DNA from: Begonia masoniana
Taxonomy: Eukaryota; Streptophyta; Magnoliopsida; Cucurbitales; Begoniaceae
Assembly (NCBI GenBank): GCA_022432975.1
Contig: CM039506.1
Coordinates: 19,066,531 to 19,130,530, forward strand
Length of the DNA: 64,000 nt
Reading direction: 5' to 3'
This document shows, piece after piece, positions 10,501 to 24,613 of the stretch (position 1 is the first letter of the stretch; every line of letters begins with the position of its first letter). Under the pieces are notes generated by a model. It was not told the DNA's origin, ran no database searches, and saw nothing but the letters and a program-made list of their open reading frames with translations. Made by a program: the position numbers and the translations under genes.

Positions 10501-13500
10501 CGCGTCGATGAAGCTTATTGGGTCCTCAATGCACTTCGTTCTCATCCCTTCAAATTAAAGCCTTGAAGGTGAAATGGATAACTTCAGTTGTAACAACAAG
10601 TCATGTAACAGTCAACCTCATTATCTTGATACTTTCAGTTCTTTTGGAACAAATCGATTGAAGTGAAGGTTCTTTTACTTCATCATACGCATTACTAAGT
10701 TCTAATTACGCAGTCCATGAAGCTTATTGGGTTCCTCAATACACTTCGTTCTGATCACTTCAAGTTAAAGCCTTGAAGGTGAAATGGATAACTTCGGTTG
10801 TAACAACAAGTCATGTAACAGTCAACCTCATTAGCTTGACTATTTCAGTTCTTTTGGAACAAATCGATTGAAGTGAAGGTTCTTTTACTTCATCAAACGC
10901 ATTACTATGTCCTAATTACGCGTCCATGAAGCTTATTGGGTCCTCAATACACTTCGTTCTCATCACTTCAAGTTAAAGCCTTGAAGGTGAAATGGATAAC
11001 TTCGGTTGTAACAACAAGTCATGTAACAGTCAACCTCATTAGCTTGATACATTCAGTTCTTTGGAACAAATCGATTGAAGTGAAGGTTCTTTACTTCATC
11101 AAACGCATTACTAAGTCGTAATTTACGCAGTCCATGAAGCTTATTTGGTTCTCAATACACTTCGTTCTCATCATTTCAAGTTAAAGCTTGAAGGTGAAAT
11201 GGATAACTTCGGTTGTAACAACAAGTCATGTACAGTCAACCTCATTAGCTTGATACGTTCATTCTTTTGGAACAAATCGATTGAAGTGAAGGTTCTTTTA
11301 CTTCATCAAACGCATTACTAAGTCTAATTACGACGTCCATGAAGCTTATTGGGTCCTCAATACACTTCGTTCTCATCACTTCAAGTTAAAGCCTTGAAGG
11401 TGAAATGGATACTTCGGTGTCAAACAAGTCATGTAACAGTCAACCTCATTAGCTTGAATACGTTCAGTTCTTTTGGAACAAATCGATTGAAGTGAAGGTT
11501 CTTTTACTTCGTCAAACGCATTACTAAGTCCTAATTACGCGTCCATGAAGCTTATGGGGTCCTCAATACAATTCGTTCTGATCACTTCAAGTTAAAGCCT
11601 TGAAGGTGAAATGGATAACTTCGGTTGTAACAACAAGTCATGTAACAGTCAACCTCATTATCTTGATACGTTCAGTTCTTTTGGAACAAATCGATTGAAG
11701 TGAAGGTTCTTTTACTTCATCAAACGCATTACTAAGTCCTAATTACGCGTCCATGAAGCTTATTGGGTCCTCAATACACTTCGTTCTCATCACTTCAAGT
11801 TAAAGCTTGAAGGTGAAATGGATACTTCAGTTGTAACAACAAGTCATGTAACAGTCAACCTCATTAGCTTGAATACGTTCAGTTCTTTTGGAAACAAATC
11901 GATTGAAGTGAAGGTTCTTTTACTTCATCAAACGCATTACTAAGTCCTAATTACGCGTCCATGAAGCTTATTGGGTCCTCAATACACTTCGTTCTCATCA
12001 CTTAAAGTTAAAGCGTTGAAGGTGAAATGGATATCTTCAGTTGAAACAACAAATCATGTAACTGTCAACCTCATTATCTTGATACGTTCAGTTGTTTGAA
12101 CAAATCGATTGAAGTGAAGGTTCTTTACTTCATCAAACGCATTACTAAGTCCTAATTACGCGTCCATGAAGCTTATTGGGTCCTCAATACACTTCGTTCT
12201 CGATCACTTTCAAGTTAAAGCTTGAAGGTGAAATGGATAACTTCGGTTGTAACAACAAGTCATGTAACAGTCAACCTCATTATCTTGATACGTTCAGTTC
12301 TTTTGAACAAATCGATTGAAGTGAAGGTTCTTTTACTTCATCAAACGCATTACTAAGTCCTAATTACGCAGTCCATGAAGCTTATTGGGTCCTCAATACA
12401 CTTCGTTCTCATCACTTTCAAGTTAAAGCCTTTGAAGGTGAAATGGATAACTTCGGTTGTACAACAAGTCATGTAACAGTCAACCTCATTAGCTTGATAC
12501 GTTCAGTTCTTTGAACAATCGATTGAAGTGAAGGTTCTTTTACTTCATCAAACGCATTACTAAGTCCTAATTACGCAGTCCATGAAGCTTATTGGGTCCT
12601 CAATACACTTCGTTCTAATCACTTCAAGTTAAAGCTCTGAAGGTGAAATGGATAACTTCGGTTGTAAACAAGTCATGTAACAGTCAACCTCATTAGCATT
12701 GATACGTTCATGTTCTTTGGAACAAATCGATGAGTGAAGGTTCTTTTACTTCCTCAAACGCATTACTACGTCCTAAATTACGCGTCCATGAAAGCTTATT
12801 GGGTCCTCAATACACTTCGTTCTCATCAATTCAAGTTAAGCTTGAAGGTGAAATGGATAACTTCGTTATGTAACAACAAGTCATGTAACAGTCACCTCAT
12901 TAGCTGATACGTTCACTTCTTTGAACAAATCGATTGAATGTGAAGTTCTTTTACTTCATCAACGCATTACTAAGTCCAAATTACGCGTCCATGAAACTTA
13001 TTGGGCCTCAATACACTTCGTTCTCATCACTTCAAGATAAAGCCTTGAAGGTGTAATGGATAGCTTCGGTTGTAACAACAAGTCATGTAACAGTGAACCT
13101 CTTTAGCTTGATACGTTCAGTTCATTTGGAACAAATTGATTGAAGTGAAGGTTCTTTTACTTCATCAAACGCATTACTATGTCAAAATTAAGCGTCCATG
13201 AAGCTTATAGGGTCCTCAATACATTTCGTACAAATCACTTCAAGTTAAAGCATTGAAGGTGAAATGGATAACTTCGGTTGTAACAACAAGTCATGTAATC
13301 GTCAACCTCATTAGCTTGATACGTTCAGCTGTTTTGGAATAAATTGATTGAAGTGAAGGTTCTTTACTCATCAAACGCAATCCAAGTCTTAATTACGCGT
13401 CATGAAGCTATGGGTCCTCATACACTTCGTTCTATCACTTCAAGTAAAGCCGTGACGAATGGATAACTTAGGTTGTAACAACAAGTCATGTAATAGTCAA

Positions 13501-16500
13501 CCTCATTAGCTTGATACGTTCAGTTGTTTTGGAACAAATAGATTAAAATGAAGGTTCTTTTATTTCATCAAACGCATTATTAAGTCCTAATTACGCGTCC
13601 ATGAAGCCTATGGGGTCCTCAATACACTTCATTCTGATCACTTCAAGTTAAACCCTTGAAGGTGAAATGGATAACTTCGGTTGTAACAACAAGTCATGTA
13701 ACAGTCAACCTCATTAGCTTGATACGTTCAGTTCAGTTGGAACAAATCGTTTGAAGTGAAGGTTCTTTTACTTTATCAAACGCATTACTAAGTCCTAATT
13801 ACGCGTCCATGAAGCTTATGGGGTCCTCAATACACTTCATTCTGATCACTTCAAGTTAAACCCTTGAAGGTGAAATGGATAACTTCGGTTGTAACAACAA
13901 GTCATGTAACAGTCAACCTCATTAGCTTGATACGTTAAGTTCTTTTGGAACAAATCGATTGAAGTGAAGGTTCCTTTACTTCATCAAACGCATTACTAAG
14001 ACCAAATTACGCGTCCATGAAGCTTATTGGGTCCTCAATACACTTCTTTCTCATCGCTTCAAGTTAATGCCGTGAAGGTGAAATGGATAACTTAGGTTGT
14101 ACCAACAAGTCATGTAATAGTCAACCTCATTAGCTTGATACGTTCAGTTGTTTTGGAACAAATCGATTGAAGTGCAGGTTCTTTTATTTCATCAAACGCA
14201 TTACTAAGTCCCAATTACGCGTCCATGAAGCTTATGGGGTCCTCAATACACTTCGTTCTGGTCACTTCAAGTTAAAGCCTTGAAGGTGAAATGGATAACT
14301 TCGGTTGTAACAACAAGTCATGTAACAGTCAACCTCATTAGCTTGATACGTTCAGTTCTGTTGGAACAAATCGAGTGAAGTGAAGGTTCTTGTTATTTCA
14401 TCAAACGCATTACTAAGTCCTAATTACTCGTCCCTGAAGCTTATTGGGTCCTCAATACACTTCGTTTTGATCACTTCAAGTTAAAGCCTTGAAGGTGAAA
14501 TGGATAACTTCGGTTGTCACAACAAGTCATGTAACAGTCAACCTTAGTAGCTTGATACGTTCAGTTCTTTTGGAACAAATCGATTGAAGTGAAGGTTCTT
14601 TTACTTCATCAAACGCATTACTAAGTCCTAATTACGCGTCCATGAAGCTTATTGGATCCTCAATACACTTCGTTCTCATCACTTCAAGTTAAAGCCTTCA
14701 AGGTGAAATGGATAACTTCGGTTGTAACAACAAGTCATGTAACAGTCAACCTCATTAGCTTGATACGTTCAGTTCTTTTGGAACAAATCGATTGAAGTGA
14801 AGGTTCTTTTACTTCATCAAACGCATTACTAATTTCTAATTACGCATCTATGAAGCTTCTTTGGTCCTCAATAAATTTCGTTCTGATCACTTCAAGTTAA
14901 AGTCGTGAAGGTGTAATGGATAACTTAGGTTGTAACAACAAGTCATGTAAAAGTCAACCTCATTAGCTTGATACGTTCAGTTGTTTAGGAACAAATCGAT
15001 TGAAGTGATGGTTCTTTTATTTCATCAAACGCATTACTAACTCCTAATTACGCGTCCTTGAAGCTTATGGGGTCCTCAATACACTTCGTTCTGATCACAT
15101 CAAGTTAAAGCCTTGAAGGTGAAATTGATAACTTCGGTTGTGACTACAAGTCATGTAACAGTCAACCTCATTAGCTTGATATGTTCAGTTCTGTTGGAAC
15201 AAATCGATTGAAGTGAAGGTTCTTTTACTTCATCAAACGCATTACTAAGTCCTAATTATGCGTCCCTGAAGCCTATTGGGTCCTTAATACAATTAATTCG
15301 GATCACTTCAAGTTAAAGCCTTGAAGGTCAAATGGATAACTTCGGTTGTAACAACAAGTCATGTAACAGTCAACCTCATTAGCTTGATACGTTCAGATGT
15401 TTTTGAATAAATCGATTGAAGTGAAGGTTCTTTTACTTCATCAAACGCATTACTAAGTCCTTATTACGGGTCCATGAAACTTATTGGGTCTTCAATACAC
15501 TTCGTTCTCATCACTTCAAGTTAAAGTAATGAAGGTGAAATGGATAACTTCGGTTGTAACAACAAGTCATGTAACAGTCAACCTCGTTAGCTTGATACAT
15601 TCAATTCTTTTGAAACAAATTGATTGAAGTGAAGGTTTTTTTACTTTATCAAAAGCATTACTAAGTACTAATTACGCGTCCATGAAGCTTATTAGGTCCT
15701 CAATACACTTCGATCTCATCACATCAAGTTAAAGCCTTGAAGGTGAAATGGATAACTTCGGTTGTAACAACAAGTCATGTAACAGTCAACCTCATTGGCT
15801 TGATACGTTTAGTTCTTTTGGAACAAATCGATTGAAGTGAAGGTTCTTTTACCTCATCAAACGCATTACTAAGTCCTTATTACGCGTCCATGAAGCTTAT
15901 TGGGTCCTCAATACACTTCGTTCTCATCACTTCAATTTAAAGCCTTGAAGGTAAAATGGATAACTTCGGTTGTAACACCAAGTCATGTAACATTCAACCT
16001 TATTAGCTTGAAATGTTTAGTTCTTTTGGAACAAATCGATTGAAGTGAAGGTTCTTTCACTTCATCAAACGCATTACTAATTTCTAATTACGCATCCATG
16101 AAGCTTATTTGGTCATCAATAAACTTCGTTCTGATCACTTCAAGTTAAAGCCGTGAAGGTTAAATGGATAACTTAGGTTGTAACAACAAGTCATGTAAAA
16201 GTCAACATCATTAGCTTGATACGTTAAGTTGTTTTGGAACAAATCGATTGAAGTGAAGGTTCATTTATTTCATCAAACGCATTACTAACTCCTAATTACG
16301 CGTCCTTGAAGCTTATGGGGTCCTCAATACATTTCGTTCTGATCACATCAAGGTAAAGCCTTGAAGGTTAAATTGATTACTTCGGTTGTAACAACAAGTC
16401 ATGTAACAGTCAACCTCATTAGCTTGATATGTTCAGTTCTGTTGGAACAAATCGATTGAAGTGAAGATTCTTTTACTTCATCAAACGCATTACTAAGAGC

Positions 16501-18411
16501 TAATTACGCGTCCCTGAAGCCTATTGGGTCCTCAATACAATTCATTCGGATTACTTCAAGTTAAAGCCTTGAAGGTGAAATGGATAACTTCGGTTGTAAC
16601 AACAAGTCATGTAACAGTCAACCTCATTAGCTTGATACGTTTAGTTCTTTTTGGAACAAATCGATTGAAGTGAAGGTTCTTTTACTTCATGAAACGCATT
16701 ACTAAGTCCAAATTACGCGTCCATGAAGCTTATTGGGTCCTCAATACACTTCGTTTTCATCACTTCAAGTTATAGCCTTGAAGGTGAAATGGATAACTTC
16801 AGTTGCAACAACAAGTCATGTAACAGTCAACCTCGTTAGCTTGATACGTTCAGTTCTTTTGAAACAAATTGATTGAAGTGAAGGTTTTTTTACTTGATCA
16901 AAAGCATTACTAAGTACTAATTACGCGTCCATGATGCTTATTAGGTCCTCAATACACTTCGATCTCATCACATCAAGTTAAAGCCTTGAAGGTGAAATGG
17001 ATAACTTCGGTTGTAACAACAAGTCATGTAACAAACAACTTCATTGGCTTGATACGTTTAGTTCTTTTGGAACAAATCGATTGAAGTGAAGGTTCTTTTA
17101 CCTCATTAAACGCATTACTAAGTCCTTATTACGCGTCCATGAAGCTTATTGGGTCCTCAATACACTTCGTTCTCATCACTTCAATTTAAAGCCTTGAAGG
17201 TAAAATGGATAACTTCGGTTGTAACACCAAGTCATGTAATATTCAACCTTATTAGCTTGAAATGTTTAGTTCTTTTGGAACAAATCGATTGAAGTGAAGG
17301 TTCTTTTACTTCATCAAACGCATTACTAAGTCCTAATTACGCATCCATGAAGCTTATTGGGTCCTCAATACACTTCGTTCTCATCATTTCAAGTTAAAGC
17401 CTTGAAGGTGAAATGGATAACTTCGGTTGTAACAACAAGTCATGTAACAGTCAACGTCATTAGCTTGATATGTTCAGTTCTTTTGAAACAAATCGATTGA
17501 AGTGAAGGTTTTTTTACTTGATCAAAAGCATTACTAAGTACTAATTACGTGTCCATGAAGCTTATTAGGTCCTCAATACACTTCGATCTCATCACATCAA
17601 GTTAAAGCCTTGAAGGTGAAATGGATAACTTCGGTTGTAACAACAAGTCATGTAACAGTCAACCTTAGTAGCTTGATACGTTCAGTTCTTTTGGAACAAA
17701 TCGATTGAAGTGAAGGTTCTTTTACCTCATCAAACGCATTACTAAGTCCTAATTACGCGTCCATGAAGCTTATTGGATCCTCAATACACTTCGTTCTCAT
17801 CACTTCAAGTTAAAGCCTTCAAGGTGAAATGGATAACTTCCGTTGTAAAAACAAGTCATGTAACAGTCAACCTCATTAGCATGATACGTTCAGTTCTTTT
17901 GAAAGAAATCGATTGAAGTGAAGGTTCATTTACTTCATCAAACGCATTACTAAGTCCCAATTACGCGTCCATGAAGCTTATTGGGTCCTCAATACACTTC
18001 GTTCTCATCACTTCAAGTTAAAGCCTTGAAGGTGAAATGGATAACTTCGGTTGTAACAACAAGTCATGTAACAGTCAACCACATTAGCTTGATACGTTCA
18101 GATATTTTGGAACAAATCGATTGAAGTGAAGATTCTTTTACTTCACCAAACGCATTACTAAGTTCTAATTACGCATCCATGAAGCTTATTTGGTCCTTAA
18201 TACACTTCGTTCTCATCACTTCAAGTTAAAGCCTTAAAGGTGAAATGGATAACTTCGGTTGGAACAACAAGTCATGTAGCATTCAACCTCATTAGCTTGA
18301 TACGTTCAGTTCTTTTGGAACAAATCGATTGAAGTGAATGTTCTTTTACTTCATCAAACGCATTACTAAGTCCTAATTACACGTTCATGAAGCTTATTGG
18401 GTCCTCAATAC
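7522..18411 (+). repeat. 208-bp satellite array, block 2 (subfamily A)
   Basis: About 52 plus-oriented monomers continuing the phase broken by E1. Three textures are visible. At 7.5-11.1 kb variant monomers recur in five-monomer order. At 11.1-13.5 kb many single-base insertions and deletions break the 208-bp register. At 13.5-18.4 kb the register is kept and a six-monomer pattern repeats (about 1249 bp, seen with CGATCTCATCACATC at 15711, 16960 and 17584). The last five bases, AATAC, are one copy of the S1 target duplication. No genes are seen. Confidence 0.97.
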
Positions 18412-20864
18412 TGTAACGACCATAATACCGTACCCAATTTCCCGTAATTATTTTTTTTTATACTTATTATTTTAGACAAACTTAATTAAACTTTAAGTGG
18501 AAACTAAACCGAAATCGAAATTAGAAATTAAATCTAACTTTCGAAGCTTTTAAAACAAACTTAAAAACAATTATAATAAACTATGTAAAATAATTAAAAT
18601 TATTTAAAACAGTGCAGAGGGGCAAAACTGGAAAAACAGAGAGGAACGAAAGCAGCGACTGATCGCTGTAGGCGCTGCACATTGCAACGCCCAGTCGCTG
18701 CACATTGCAGCGCCAAGTCGCTGCACTTTGCAACGACCATTTTTCCCTCTCCCCTGGATCTTCTACCACATTTCCCTGTAAATTTTACAAGTGCTCTCTG
18801 GAAATTTCAGAGAGTAAAACATCACTCTACATTTAAGCATTTTCCAATTCCATCACTATCAATTTATCATTTAAACTCAACTAAAACGTGTTCTAAACTC
18901 AATCAACTTGCAGCGGACTTTGCGAAATCCAACTACATGGATAGCTCTAAAAACCGAGCCTATCCGTATCCAATCCTAAAACCATTTAAAATATTTCTAT
19001 AACATTCGAATAAAAGACTTAACAAAACATTTTAAATACGATTACCAAAACATTTGAAACGTCAAAAGTAAACCTATCAACTACCAAACCAAGCATCCTA
19101 ATATGTTCTATACAAATTAACATCAGCCCAAACATCACGAAAATCCCAAAATCTATACATACTTCCCCCCCGGGTCAAAACGCGCCTCGACTGCCCAGCG
19201 CACTCCCACGGGCCATCATCCATCAACTGCCTCAGACAATAGAAGGAGGAACGTCGTCCTCACCTGGATCTACGTCACCTATAACATCACCTACACAATA
19301 CAGACACCTATGAGATAATGAAATCTCAGTAAGCTACGTAAATGCAGATGCATGCATGTGTATGCCATTCAGAAAACATGCAGATTCAGATTCAGATACA
19401 GATTCATTACGTCGCAGACAGACAGATTGTCACCGAGATCGCAACCCACTAACCGGAGAGAGCCCATCCTGCGGTCGGACTACTCTTTCCAACTAGAGGA
19501 GGGGGGTACACGCTTGCAACACGCACAGCCGTGCCTGAGCCCCACCTCGCATGACCAGATACAGACAGATTACGTTCATTCATTACAGAGGTTTGTTTTC
19601 TTTTCTTAAAACACGTGCGGAAATTCATTTTCATGTCATTTGAAATACGTGATGCATGAACAGATATGAGCATAATATAAACATTCAATAAACAAGCACA
19701 TGTATACCATCAAGACTGTAAATGAAATAACCTACAAAACGTTTAAACCTAACTACCCAACCAAAGCAATTAAAACAAACGATCCTTTAACATCCTCGAC
19801 GCGACATCGAAGTACGGTGTAGGCCCATCGGCCAGAGTAAGTCACGAGAACTTACCTTGAGCGCGCTGAATCTCAAGCTTCGTCCACGGGAGTTGTGTGT
19901 CTGAGGCAAAACACGATATTCGTCGTTAAAACCAATTTAAGCTATTAACGTCCAAATTTCAAATCTTAACTAAAGAACTTTTCCTAAATTCTTAACTTAG
20001 CTAATCGAAGCGTTTATAACGTCAATTAACGCTCGATAATCCAAAAACCTCAATTAACGAGTTTTTTCCTTAAAAACCCGAAAATCTATAAATTTTAACT
20101 TTTTTCATAAATTGATTTAACTTCGTCCAATAACGTCCAATACGTTCAATATATACTTAATCACGGCTAACCTATTAATTACGAACCCTAATTCGCGTTT
20201 TTAACGAAAATAAATCGAAACCCTAAACGGAAACCTAACGCTAAACCGGTCCGAAAACTAAAAACCAAAGCTCTAGAATCATAGGTTCATACCTAGGATA
20301 GCGATTGGAGGAGAAATCACGAAGAACGGAGGAGAACGGAGGTCGGAATCGTTGGAAATCGTCGGCGGCCGAGAGAGAAAGCTCTCTGTCGTTTTCGCGA
20401 AACAGAGAAGAAGGGAGAAAGTGAGGGAGAGAAGAAAGAATTGTGATTTTATAAAATTGATTTGACAGATTACCATTTTGCCCTTCGCACTTAATTCTAT
20501 TTGTTTCGTCCTTCGTTTCGTTAATCGGCTAGCTATTCGGTTTCACCATATTTCCTTATTTTGCCAATAGCCCTTATTCATTATTTAGGTCCTATTAAAA
20601 CTGTTCGTTCGCAGTTTGGACTTCATTTACTATTTTTACTAAAACATCATTTGTTTTACGATAGAGGTAATTACTCGGAATATAGCGGTTAATCTCCGAA
20701 AATTCCCATAATTTCCTTAAAATTCCAATTACTCGTTAGGATCGTAATGACGCTTTCTTTTCGTAAAACGGACCTGATTTGACATATTTACAAAAACGCC
20801 ACGTTTTATTAAAATATCAATATAATATATTAAATCCAAAAATCCGTACAAGCCGGATATTACA
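18412..20864 (-). mobile_element. S1: solo LTR of a long-LTR retrotransposon
   Basis: A 2453-bp insertion flanked by the 5-bp direct repeat AATAC (18407-18411 and 20865-20869) inside a satellite monomer. Ends are TGTAATATCC (minus strand, at 20864) and GGTCGTTACA (at 18412), that is TG...CA. The sequence matches S2 (50307-52861) in the opposite orientation at both ends and in interior blocks, and S2 has a polypurine tract at its TGTAATATCC end, which sets S1 as minus. With intact target duplication and no internal region, unequal recombination between two LTRs is the simplest origin. Inside are a short GC-rich tandem (18660-18735, units like CGCTGCACATTGCA), a short CAGATT/CAGACA repeat near 19380-19430 and purine-rich sequence at 20290-20430. 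No coding region is supported; a Tekay/Del-like chromovirus is possible but unproven. Confidence 0.9.
18660..18735. repeat. GC-rich tandem units inside S1
   Basis: Three units of about 25 bp, each with a CGCTGCACATTGCA-like core that is partly self-complementary (GTCGCTGCA...TTGCAACGAC). It occupies the position that in S2 holds a longer CTGCCAGCGA/TCGCTGGCAG array, so this part of the LTR has diverged by repeat turnover. Confidence 0.75.
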
Positions 20865-23800
20865 AATACACTTCGTTCTCATCACTTCAAGCTAAAGCAT
20901 TGAGGGTGAAATGGATAACTTCGGTTGTAACAACAAGTCATGTAACAGTCAACCTCATTAGCTTGATACGTTCAAATGTTTTTGAACAAATCGATTGAAG
21001 TGAAGGTTCTTTTACTTCATCAAACGCATTACTAAGACCTAATTACGCGTCCATGAAGCTTATTGGGTCCTCAATACACTTTGTTCTCATCACTTCAAGT
21101 TAAAGCCTTGAAGGTGAAATGGATAACTTCGGTTGTAACAACAAGTCATGTAACAGTCAACCTCATTAGCTTGATACGTTCAGTTCTTTTGGAACAAATC
21201 GATTGAAGTGAAGGTTCTTTTACTTCATCAAACGCATTACTAAGTCCTAATTACGCGTCCATGAAGCTTATTGGGTCCTCAATACACTTCGTTCTCATCA
21301 CTTCAAGTTAAAGCCTTGAAGGTGAAATGGATAACTTCGGTTGTAACAACAAGTCATGTAACAGTCAACCTCATTAGCTTGATACGTTCAGTTCTTTTGG
21401 AACAAATCGATTGAAGTGAAGGTTCTTTTACTTCATCAAACGCATTACTAAGTCCTAATTATGCGTCCATGAAGCTTCTTGGGTCCTCAATACACTTCGT
21501 TCTCATCACTTCAAGTTAAAGCCTTGAAGGTGAAATGGATAACTTCGGTTGTAACAACAAGTCATGTAACAGTCAACCTCATTAGCTTGATACGTTCAGT
21601 TCTTTTGGAACAAATCGATTGAAGTGAAGGTTCTTTTACTTCATCAAACGCATTACTAAGTCCTAATTATGCGTCCATGAAGCTTCTTGGGTCCTCAATA
21701 CACTTCGTTCTCATCACTTCAAGTTAAAGCCTTGAAGGTGAAATGGATAACTTCGGTTGTAACAACAAGTCATGTAACAGTCAACCTCATTAGCTTGATA
21801 CGTTCAGTTCTTTTGGAACAAATCGATTGAAGTGAAGGTTCTTTTACTTCATCAAACGCATTACTAAGTCCTAATTATGCGTCCATGAAGCTTCTTGGGT
21901 CCTCAATACACTTCGTTCTCATCACTTCAAGTTAAAGCCTTGAAGGTGAAATGGATAACTTCGGTTGTAACAACAAGTCATGTAACAGTCAACCTCATTA
22001 GCTTGATACGTTCAGTTCTTTTGGAACAAATCGATTGAAGTGAAGGTTCTTTTACTTCATCAAACGCATTACTAAGTCCTAATTACGCGTCCATGAAGCT
22101 TATTGGGTCCTCAATACACTTCGTTCTCATCACTTCAAGTTAAAGCCTTGAAGGTGAAATGGATAACTTCGGTTGTAACAACAAGTCATGTAACAGTCAA
22201 CCTCATTAGCTTGATACGTTCAGTTCTTTTGGAACAAATCGATTGAAGTGAAGGTTCTTTTACTTCATCAAACGCATTACTAAGTCCTAATTATGCGTCC
22301 ATGAAGCTTCTTGGGTCCTCAATACACTTCGTTCTCATCACTTCAAGTTAAAGCCTTGAAGGTGAAATGGATAACTTCGGTTGTAACAACAAGTCATGTA
22401 ACAGTCAACCTCATTAGCTTGATACGTTCAGTTCTTTTGGAACAAATCGATTGAAGTGAAGGTTCTTTTACTTCATCAAACGCATTACTAAGTCCTAATT
22501 ACACGTCCATGAAGCTTCTTAGGTCCTCAATACACTTCGTTCTCATCACTTCAAGTTAAAGCCTTGAAGGTGAAATGGATAACTTCGGTTGTAACAACAA
22601 GTCATGTAACAGTCAACCTCATTAGCTTGATACGTTCAGTTCTTTTGGAACAAATCGATTGAAGTGAAGGTTCTTTTACTTCATCAAACGCATTACTAAG
22701 TCCTAATTATGCGTCCATGAAGCTTCTTGGGTCCTCAATACACTTCGTTCTCATCACTTCAAGTTAAAGCCTTGAAGGTGAAATGGATAACTTCGGTTGT
22801 AACAACAAGTCATGTAACAGTCAACCTCATTAGCTTGATACGTTCAGTTCTTTTGGAACAAATCGATTGAAGTGAAGGTTCTTTTACTTCATCAAACGCA
22901 TTACTAAGTCCTAATTACGCGTCCATGAAGCTTATTGGGTCCTCAATACACTTCGTTCTCATCACTTCAAGTTAAAGCCTTGAAGGTGAAATGGATAACT
23001 TCGGTTGTAACAACAAGTCATGTAACAGTCAACCTCATTAGCTTGATACGTTCAGTTCTTTTGGAACAAATCGATTGAAGTGAAGGTTCTTTTACTTCAT
23101 CAAACGCATTACTAAGTCCTAATTATGCGTCCATGAAGCTTCTTGGGTCCTCAATACACTTCGTTCTCATCACTTCAAGTTAAAGCCTTGAAGGTGAAAT
23201 GGATAACTTCGGTTGTAACAACAAGTCATGTAACAGTCAACCTCATTAGCTTAATACGTTCAGTTCTTTTGGAACAAATCGATTGAAGTGAAGGTTCTTT
23301 TACTTCATCAAACGCATTACTAAGTCCTAATTACGCGTCCATGAAGCTTATTGGGTCCTCAATACACTTCGTTCTCATCACTTCAAGTTAAAGCCTTGAA
23401 GGTGAAATGGATAACTTCGGTTGTAACAACAAGTCATGTAACAGTCAACCTCATTAGCTTAATACGTTCAGTTCTTTTGGAACAAATCGATTGAAGTGAA
23501 GGTTCTTTTACTTCATCAAACGCATTACTAAGTCCTAATTACGCGTCCATGAAGCTTATTGGGTCCTCAATACACTTCGTTCTCATCACTTCAAGTTAAA
23601 GCCTTGAAGGTGAAATGGATAACTTCGGTTGTAACAACAAGTCATGTAACAGTCAACCTCATTAGCTTGATACGTTCAGTTCTTTTGGAACAAATCGATT
23701 GAAGTGAAGGTTCTTTTACTTCATCAAACGCATTACTAAGTCCTAATTATGCGTCCATGAAGCTTCTTGGGTCCTCAATACACTTCGTTCTCATCACTTC

Positions 23801-24613
23801 AAGTTAAAGCCTTGAAGGTGAAATGGATAACTTCGGTTGTAACAACAAGTCATGCAACAGTCAACCTCATTAGCTTAATACGTTCAGTTCTTTTGGAACA
23901 AATCGATTGAAGTGAAGGTTCTTTTACTTCATCAAACGCATTACTAAGTCCTAATTACGCGTCCATGAAGCTTATTGGGTCCTCAATACACTTCGTTCTC
24001 ATCACTTCAAGTTAAAGCCTTGAAGGTGAAATGGATAACTTCGGTTGTAACAACAAGTCATGTAACAGTCAACCTCATTAGCTTGATACGTTCAGTTCTT
24101 TTGGAACAAATCGATTGAAGTGAAGGTTCTTTTACTTCATCAAACGCGTTACTAAGTCCAAATTATGCGTCCATGAAGCTTCTTGGGTCCTCAATACACT
24201 TCGTTCTCATCACTTCAAGTTAAAGCCTTGAAGGTGAATTGGATAACTTCGGTTATAACAACAAGTCATGCAACAGTCTACCTCATTAGCTTAATACGTT
24301 CAGTTCTTTTGGAACAAATCGATTGAAGTGAAGGTTCTTTTACCTCATCAAACGCATTACTAAGTCCTAATTACGCGTCCATGAAGCTTATTGGGTCCTC
24401 AATACACTTCGTTCTCATCACTTCGAGTTAAAGCCTTGAAGGTGAAATGGATAACTTCGGTTGTAACAACAAGTCATGTAACAGTCAACCACATTAGCTT
24501 GATACGTTTAGTTCTTTTGGAATAAATCGATTGAAGTGAAGGTTCTTTTACCTCATCAAACGCATTACTAAGTCCTAATTACGCGTCCATGAAGCTTATA
24601 CGTTCAGATCTTT
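20865..24613 (+). repeat. 208-bp satellite array, block 3 (homogenised core)
   Basis: About 18 monomers of near-perfect identity. AAGCTT falls at 21264, 21472, 21680 and so on to 24384, sixteen consecutive copies with no net indel. Two main variants alternate: one with ACGCGTCC/AAGCTTATT and one with ATGCGTCC/AAGCTTCTT. Several of the former from 23.2 kb onward also carry AGCTTAATACG. The final monomer is a deletion chimera joined at AAGCTTA|TACGTTCAG (about 24599) before E2 starts. Recent amplification by unequal exchange is the likely cause of the homogeneity. Confidence 0.97.

Noticed and set aside
18581..20476. ORFs of 62 to 106 residues inside S1
   Set aside because: Short, on both strands, with no domain and not preserved in S2; LTR sequence normally does not code here.
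20865..24600. CENP-B box in the satellite monomer
   Set aside because: TTCG words exist (GATAACTTCGGTTG, CACTTCGTTCTC) but neither continues with the A and CGGG positions that define the box.
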